From positions 1 to 64,000 of the forward strand of contig UBXV01000004.1 in the NCBI GenBank assembly GCA_900469625.1: 64,000 bases of DNA, in the 5' to 3' direction. Under the pieces are notes generated by a model that was not told the DNA's origin, did no database searches, and saw only the letters and a program-made list of their open reading frames with translations. Positions 59,992 to 64,000 of this stretch are shown here, piece by piece. Positions within the stretch are counted from its first letter, which is position 1, and every line of letters begins with the position of its first letter. Source of the stretch: Hyphomicrobiales bacterium (GTDB lineage: Bacteria > Pseudomonadota > Alphaproteobacteria > Rhizobiales > Rhizobiaceae). The translations under genes and the position numbers were made by a program.

Positions 59992-61500
59992 ATGATGTTG
60001 CAGAATGCTACTCACCCAGCCGATCCTTTTCAATTTCTGGGTCACGAGGGTGAAATTTCCAACTTGATCCGTGCCTTCGATTGGCGATCAACAGCACTTG
60101 GTCGCGTGGAAGATTGGCCGCCTTCCCTCAAAACAGCGACGGCGCTGTTGCTCCATTCCCCCGTCCCGATCGTAATGCTGTGGGGAGAAGAGGGGGTCAT
60201 GATCTACAATGATGCCTACTCCGTCTTCGCGGGGCATCGCCACCCGGTGCTTTTTGGGTCCAACGTCCGTGAAGGATGGGCGGAAGTCGCGGACTTCAAC
60301 GATAATGTAATGAAGGTCGGCCTGGCTGGCGGAACGCTCGCCTACCGCGACCAGGAGTTGACGCTTCATCGTAAAGGGTTCCCTGAGAAGGTCTGGATGG
60401 ATCTTTTCTATTCTCCGGTTCCAAACGAGAGTGGGACGCCGGCCGGGGTGATTGCGGTTGTCGTCGAAACTACCGACAGGGTGCTTGCCGAGCGGCGCAA
60501 CAGGGAAGAGTTCCAGCGGCTTCAGAATCTATTCGAACAAGCCCCGACATTCATGGCCATGCTGAGTGGGGCAGAACATCGGTTCGGGATGGTAAACCCG
60601 GAATACCGCAAACTGGTGGGAAATCGGACGGTTGAGGGCTTGACTGTTTCCGAGGCTCTGCCTGAGGTTGCTGATCAGGGCTATGTGGCGCTGCTCGATG
60701 AGGTGTTCAATACGGGTGAACCGGTGAATAGAACGTCGGAGCGGGTGCTGTTGAAGTGGACCGAAGACGGTCCTTTAGTCGAGAGATTTCTTGACTTCGT
60801 CTACCAGCCCATTCGAAACGAGGCTGGGCAGGTCGCCCATATCTTCGTTCAAGGGTCTGATGTAACGGAGCGCGTTCGTGCGGAGATCCATCAGAAGCTA
60901 TTGATCAATGAATTAAACCATCGCGTAAAGAACAGCCTTGCGTCGATTCAGTCGATCGTTACCCAGACGCTCAAGTCTGTCGGTAGCAAGGAAGAGGCTT
61001 CTCATGCCATCTCTGAGCGCATTCTGGCATTGTCGCGCGCGCATAACATACTGACGAACGAAAACTGGAATGGTGCCGACCTTGAGACGATGGTGGCGCA
61101 TTCGCTGGACGCGTTCCAGCCTCTTGGGCGTCAGGCAATCCGAATCGACGGACCGAAGCTTCGTGTCGGTCCGCAAGCCGCGCTGTCCTTCGCGCTTGCC
61201 ATGCACGAGTTGGGCACCAACGCAGTAAAATATGGTGCGCTGTCATCCCCAAGTGGTTCTGTTGAAATCACGTGGTCGATCCAGGAACACGGGACGTTCG
61301 AGCTTTTATGGATTGAAAAGGGTGGGCCGGTCGCCACCGAAACCGGGCATCGAGGTTTTGGGTCGAGGCTGATCCTCCATGTCCTCCCGAAGCAACTGCA
61401 AGGCTCCGCCGTTATCGACTACCATCCGACGGGTATCGTTTTCAGGCTGACGACCTTCCTTCAGGCCGTCAGAGACGAACCCGCGGTCGATGGTATCTAA
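59992..61500 (+). CDS. HWE-family histidine kinase with two PAS domains
   Basis: I use ATG 59992 (59995 is an alternative) behind a distant GGAGGG; 502 residues. Two PAS-like domains (about 30-165: LGRVEDWPPSLKTATALLLH, IVMLWGEEGVMIYNDAYSVF; about 180-300: APTFMAMLSGAEHRFGMVNP, VYQPIRNEAGQVAHIFVQGS). The core is NELNHRVKNSLASIQSIVTQ (phospho-His about 309), LAMHELGTNAVKYGALS and LLWIEKGGPV (HWE W-x-E). It is followed directly by a single-domain response regulator (TAA/ATG adjacent), its likely partner. Confidence 0.9.
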   Translation: MMLQNATHPADPFQFLGHEGEISNLIRAFDWRSTALGRVEDWPPSLKTATALLLHSPVPIVMLWGEEGVMIYNDAYSVFAGHRHPVLFGSNVREGWAEVADFNDNVMKVGLAGGTLAYRDQELTLHRKGFPEKVWMDLFYSPVPNESGTPAGVIAVVVETTDRVLAERRNREEFQRLQNLFEQAPTFMAMLSGAEHRFGMVNPEYRKLVGNRTVEGLTVSEALPEVADQGYVALLDEVFNTGEPVNRTSERVLLKWTEDGPLVERFLDFVYQPIRNEAGQVAHIFVQGSDVTERVRAEIHQKLLINELNHRVKNSLASIQSIVTQTLKSVGSKEEASHAISERILALSRAHNILTNENWNGADLETMVAHSLDAFQPLGRQAIRIDGPKLRVGPQAALSFALAMHELGTNAVKYGALSSPSGSVEITWSIQEHGTFELLWIEKGGPVATETGHRGFGSRLILHVLPKQLQGSAVIDYHPTGIVFRLTTFLQAVRDEPAVDGI

Positions 61501-61845
61501 ATGGCGCGGATATTGATCGTCGAAGACGAGATGCTCGTCGCCATGCTGATCGAGGATGTCGTGGCGGAATTAGGACATCAGATTGTCGGCCCGGCCATGC
61601 GGCTCGAAACCGCTTTGGTGGCGGCTGAAAAAGAGGATCTCGATTTTGCCATTCTCGACATCAATCTTGCCGGCAAGCAGTCGTTTCCCGTGGCAGACAT
61701 CCTCTCAATGCGTGGAATCCCCTTCATGTTCGCCAGCGGATATGGAGCGGACGGTCTCGTCGATCCCTACCGAAGCGCGCTGATCTTACAAAAGCCCATT
61801 GCCCCCGAGGAAATAGCGCGTGTGCTGATGCGTCTTTCGATTTAA
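61501..61845 (+). CDS. Single-domain response regulator
   Basis: 114 residues forming a receiver domain only: MARILIVEDEMLVAMLIEDV, phospho-acceptor Asp in FAILDINLAGK, Ser/Thr-type FASGYG and Lys in LQKPIAPEE. Its ATG directly follows the HWE kinase stop. Stand-alone receivers next to HWE kinases often tune the PhyR-NepR-EcfG branch, so this pair may modulate the stress regulon seen in this window. It converges with a four-base overlap on the ProQ/FinO gene. Confidence 0.9.
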   Translation: MARILIVEDEMLVAMLIEDVVAELGHQIVGPAMRLETALVAAEKEDLDFAILDINLAGKQSFPVADILSMRGIPFMFASGYGADGLVDPYRSALILQKPIAPEEIARVLMRLSI

Positions 61846-62267
61846 CGCGGTGCTTGGTCGCTGGTGGGCGTCTTGGTGAGGGCGAGCAATGCCGCGTGCC
61901 CATCTCGTTTCTTGAATTTATTGCACTTTTCTTGCGCGGCCATTCGGTCTGCGTCGGATACAGATTCAAGCTGCAGGCCATCGATGTCATGCCGCACAGA
62001 GCCTGGCTGCGCGACCGTTATGTAGTATCTTTTCGAATGAAGATAGGCTCCGGCCGCGCGCCGCAATTGCGATACGCTCAAACCGGGTCGCAATAGCGGT
62101 CGGATTTCATTCCATAATCCGAGTGCGAATGGCCGGATGGGATCGCCAATTTTTTCCGGCAGAATTGCGATCGGCCGGATCAAGAGCGTATTAATGGCGT
62201 TCGCCTTGGCCACATCGATATCGCGCGCGAGAACGGGGCGGGTTGCATTGCGTGAGGAGGAGGTCAT
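61842..62267 (-). CDS. ProQ/FinO-family RNA chaperone
   Basis: 141 residues. A ProQ/FinO domain is recognisable: NTLLIRPIAILPEKIGDPIR, RPFALGLWNEIRPLLR, LRRAAGAYLHSKRYYITVAQ, and SVRHDIDGLQLESVSDADR. A short basic tail follows. ProQ/FinO proteins bind structured RNAs and small RNAs. The 3' end overlaps the response regulator end by four bases. A modest AAGG site precedes the ATG. Plasmid-borne ProQ-like proteins are often regulators of transfer or replication antisense RNAs. Confidence 0.85.
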   Translation of the reverse strand: MTSSSRNATRPVLARDIDVAKANAINTLLIRPIAILPEKIGDPIRPFALGLWNEIRPLLRPGLSVSQLRRAAGAYLHSKRYYITVAQPGSVRHDIDGLQLESVSDADRMAAQEKCNKFKKRDGHAALLALTKTPTSDQAPR

Positions 62268-62412
62268 GGCGGCCTTGGTCTTTTATTTTGCCTCCAGCTT
62301 TAGCAATGGATCGCCTGGCTGTCACGGGCTGCTTCGCCAAAGTTAAGGTGCCGAAGGCCCACCATCACAGCTGCAAGACGGCGAAGGCAGCTTTGCATCT
62401 GATTATGCCGAT

Positions 62413-62610
62413 TCACTTTTTGGTGGTCGTTTGCGCGCGCGCTATCATCGCCCTGTCCAGGTCCACCTTGTATGGGCCGGTGCGAGAGAAGATCTCGCGT
62501 GCCTCCAGTGGCGGCAGATGGTAGGCGTTTATGAACTCCTCGAGATCATAGCGCGTGTTCCAACCTCGCACGACTGCGCCAATGTTCTTCCTCGTATCGG
62601 ATAGCGACAT
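62413..62610 (-). CDS. Small protein with VVRGWN-YDLEEF motif (DUF3606-like)
   Basis: The ATG at 62610 follows AGGAGGTTGAAC; 65 residues MSLSDTRKNIGAVVRGWNTR, then YDLEEFINAYHLPPLEAREI and a GPYKVDLDRAM segment. It is nearly identical in its core to the gene at 963-1169, and more distantly related to 57673-57879. No exact EcfG promoter is seen here. Function unknown. Confidence 0.72.
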   Translation of the reverse strand: MSLSDTRKNIGAVVRGWNTRYDLEEFINAYHLPPLEAREIFSRTGPYKVDLDRAMIARAQTTTKK

Positions 62611-62686
62611 GTTCAACCTCCTTTGATCGGGTACGTCGCGATCGCTTGGCATTGACAGTCGCCGCAGGGAACGGTTGCCAGTCCGC

Positions 62687-63001
62687 TCAATGGAGGCCTC
62701 TTGATCCCTCCGTCGATCTCAGGCCTGCCATCATGAACAGACGTGCATCAAGCAGTCCGTGAAGCGCCAGATAAATGTCCTTGACTGCCTCGAAGTCCCG
62801 AATGGATTCCAGATCTGCCCGGCCATTGCCCATGTCATGGCCAACTGTCTGTGCCTTGGTGAAAAGCTCTCCAACCTTCGCCCACAGCCGCAAAGCTTCA
62901 ACCGTGGCAAGATCCGAGCGCGCGAGCGCCTTGACGACGATCTTCTCGACCGCGATCGCAATTTCTGCCTGTTCAATGATTACGGCGCGCCAATCTGGCA
63001 T
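62687..63001 (-). CDS. Hypothetical helical protein
   Basis: I use ATG 63001 (MPDWRAVIIEQAEIAIAVEK), giving 104 residues; ATG 63109 would add 36 but neither has a clear ribosome site. Helices are marked by KIVVKALARSDLATVEALRL and KDIYLALHGLLDARLFM. No membrane or catalytic motif. It is on the minus strand before a short intergenic stretch and the BrkB gene. Confidence 0.6.
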   Translation of the reverse strand: MPDWRAVIIEQAEIAIAVEKIVVKALARSDLATVEALRLWAKVGELFTKAQTVGHDMGNGRADLESIRDFEAVKDIYLALHGLLDARLFMMAGLRSTEGSRGLH

Positions 63002-63241
63002 AGGCAGATCCGTCCTAGTCCGGAAAGGGACATTTCGGAACGGATGCGCTGGATCGGACCGCGACACTTCAATCCAACCCCTTTCGAGGCGTTCCGGTAT
63101 CCCGAGCATTTTAGAAGGGTGCCTGAAGCTGGCGCAATTAACTTTGACATGCCTGTCACCAGGTCACGGAAAGAATGACCAGCAGAAGACTTGGTTTGCA
63201 CGCGATGGGGAAGGTGAGGGGACTGACCGGTTGCGAAAAGT

Positions 63242-64000
63242 CTAGCGGACCGACCTCCCGATGCTGTCGGCCATGTGGGCGCCTCTCGTTCCCATGGGCA
63301 TCGGTGGGCCGGTTGTTGTATCCCGGGCTGTCTGGTGTTCGAGTTCGGCGTTAAGTTCAGCGCCAACAATCAGAATGCAAATCGATAGCCAGATCCACAT
63401 CAAAAAGCCGACGAGGCCGCCCAATGCACCGTAGGCCGCGTTGTAGTCGGCGAATGTCTCTAGATACCATGAAAATCCGAAAGCCATGAGGACCCAACCG
63501 GCGGTCGACAAAGCCGCGCCCCATGTCAACCATCTGACCTTTGCGGGCTGTCTGCTTGGTCCAAAGCGGTAAATTGCCGTCATCCCCGAAAACACCAGAA
63601 CGAGCAACAGCGGCCAACGTACAATGAGCGCCATTGTTTCCTTCCAGGGATCGAGCCAGACAAATTCCAGAACCGCCGGCAACAACGCCACGATGCCTAT
63701 TGTAACGATTGCGGCAATCAACGCGCAGACTGTGAAGACGAGCGCGACAAGGTTGAGCCTGACAAAGCCGCGCTTTTCGGTTTCTTCATATGCAACGTTC
63801 ATGGCATCGAATATGGCCAGCGTGCCGTTGTGGGTGCTCCAAAGGGCGATCGCGAGCCCGACGAAAAACGCGACCCCGAGCGTCGTCTCCCGTCTCAGGA
63901 CGAGCTGCTCGAGTTGGTCGGCGAGAATATCGAAAGCGCCTGGAGGAAGCACGGCGGCCATCTCGCGCAGGTGATCCGTAATCGCAGCGGGATTGGCGAT
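63242..64000 (-). CDS. BrkB/YihY-family inner-membrane protein, N-terminus cut by window edge
   Basis: The frame is open to the window end without a start, so the N-terminus is missing. The visible 252 residues contain several membrane helices (VLRRETTLGVAFFVGLAIAL, NLVALVFTVCALIAAIVTIG, TAGWVLMAFGFSWYLETF) and the conserved ending YGALGGLVGFLMWIWLSICI then ILIVGAELNAELEHQTARD, diagnostic of BrkB/YihY proteins. The role is unclear; once named ribonuclease BN by error. The C-terminal tail is short and disordered. Confidence 0.9.
   Translation of the reverse strand: MANPAAITDHLREMAAVLPPGAFDILADQLEQLVLRRETTLGVAFFVGLAIALWSTHNGTLAIFDAMNVAYEETEKRGFVRLNLVALVFTVCALIAAIVTIGIVALLPAVLEFVWLDPWKETMALIVRWPLLLVLVFSGMTAIYRFGPSRQPAKVRWLTWGAALSTAGWVLMAFGFSWYLETFADYNAAYGALGGLVGFLMWIWLSICILIVGAELNAELEHQTARDTTTGPPMPMGTRGAHMADSIGRSVR

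Overview
The window looks like an accessory stretch, probably from a plasmid or chromid, of a member of the Rhizobiaceae (Rhizobium, Sinorhizobium or Agrobacterium type). This is inferred from gene content: paired bacterial Ku genes, several HWE/HisKA_2 sensor kinases, a TogMNAB-like pectin-oligosaccharide ABC operon, BrkB/YihY, DUF6894 and DUF892 stress proteins, and promoters of the alphaproteobacterial general stress sigma factor EcfG (GGAAC, 16-17 bases, CGTT). No rRNA, tRNA or CRISPR array was seen, and no replication genes.

Layout. 0-3 kb: small rhizobial proteins, a 5' fragment of a LigD-type DNA ligase and a DipZ-type thiol-disulfide protein with a decayed 3' end. 3-10 kb: Asp-nucleophile alpha/beta hydrolases, an OmpR-type two-component pair, an Ohr peroxidase, an Rrf2 regulator with a divergent epoxide hydrolase, then fused IS21 and IS3 remnants. 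10-18.5 kb: a complete pectin-oligomer module (AraC regulator, two permeases, ATPase, binding protein, GH28 and GH105 enzymes). 18.8-24 kb: a PIN/AbrB toxin-antitoxin pair, NhaA, an IS66 remnant, a PQQ-type sugar dehydrogenase and a small iron-permease-family protein. 24.4-31 kb: a class A penicillin-binding protein, a DUF4242-adenylate cyclase fusion and a tandem ku operon with a tiny coupled third gene. 31-43.6 kb: secreted and stress proteins (esterase, HWE kinase, PRC barrel, intradiol dioxygenase, DUF892, L,D-transpeptidase, SDR), a PHB depolymerase fragment, a HARP-like protein, an alkyladenine glycosylase and DUF763. 43.7-51 kb: a second sugar dehydrogenase divergent from a five-gene cytochrome oxidase operon ending in a triheme cytochrome c. 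51-64 kb: a nucleotidyltransferase-fold gene with operator-like repeats, a frameshifted hydrolase, MgtC, two more HK genes, a response regulator, a ProQ/FinO protein, many small stress proteins and a BrkB/YihY gene cut by the window end.

How it fits together. Seven exact EcfG-type promoters lie just upstream of genes between 30 and 60 kb (ku operon, PRC-barrel protein, L,D-transpeptidase, an ElaB-like protein and three small proteins). About one exact match would be expected by chance in the whole window, so the right two thirds of the window reads as a general-stress-response island joining DNA end repair, envelope maintenance, small stress proteins and HWE kinase signalling. The oxidase operon with its divergent PQQ-type dehydrogenase reads as a self-contained periplasmic sugar-oxidation chain. 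The left third is more mosaic, with gene fragments and insertion-sequence scars.

All functions are inferred by reading translated sequence and recalling family motifs; no database search was run.
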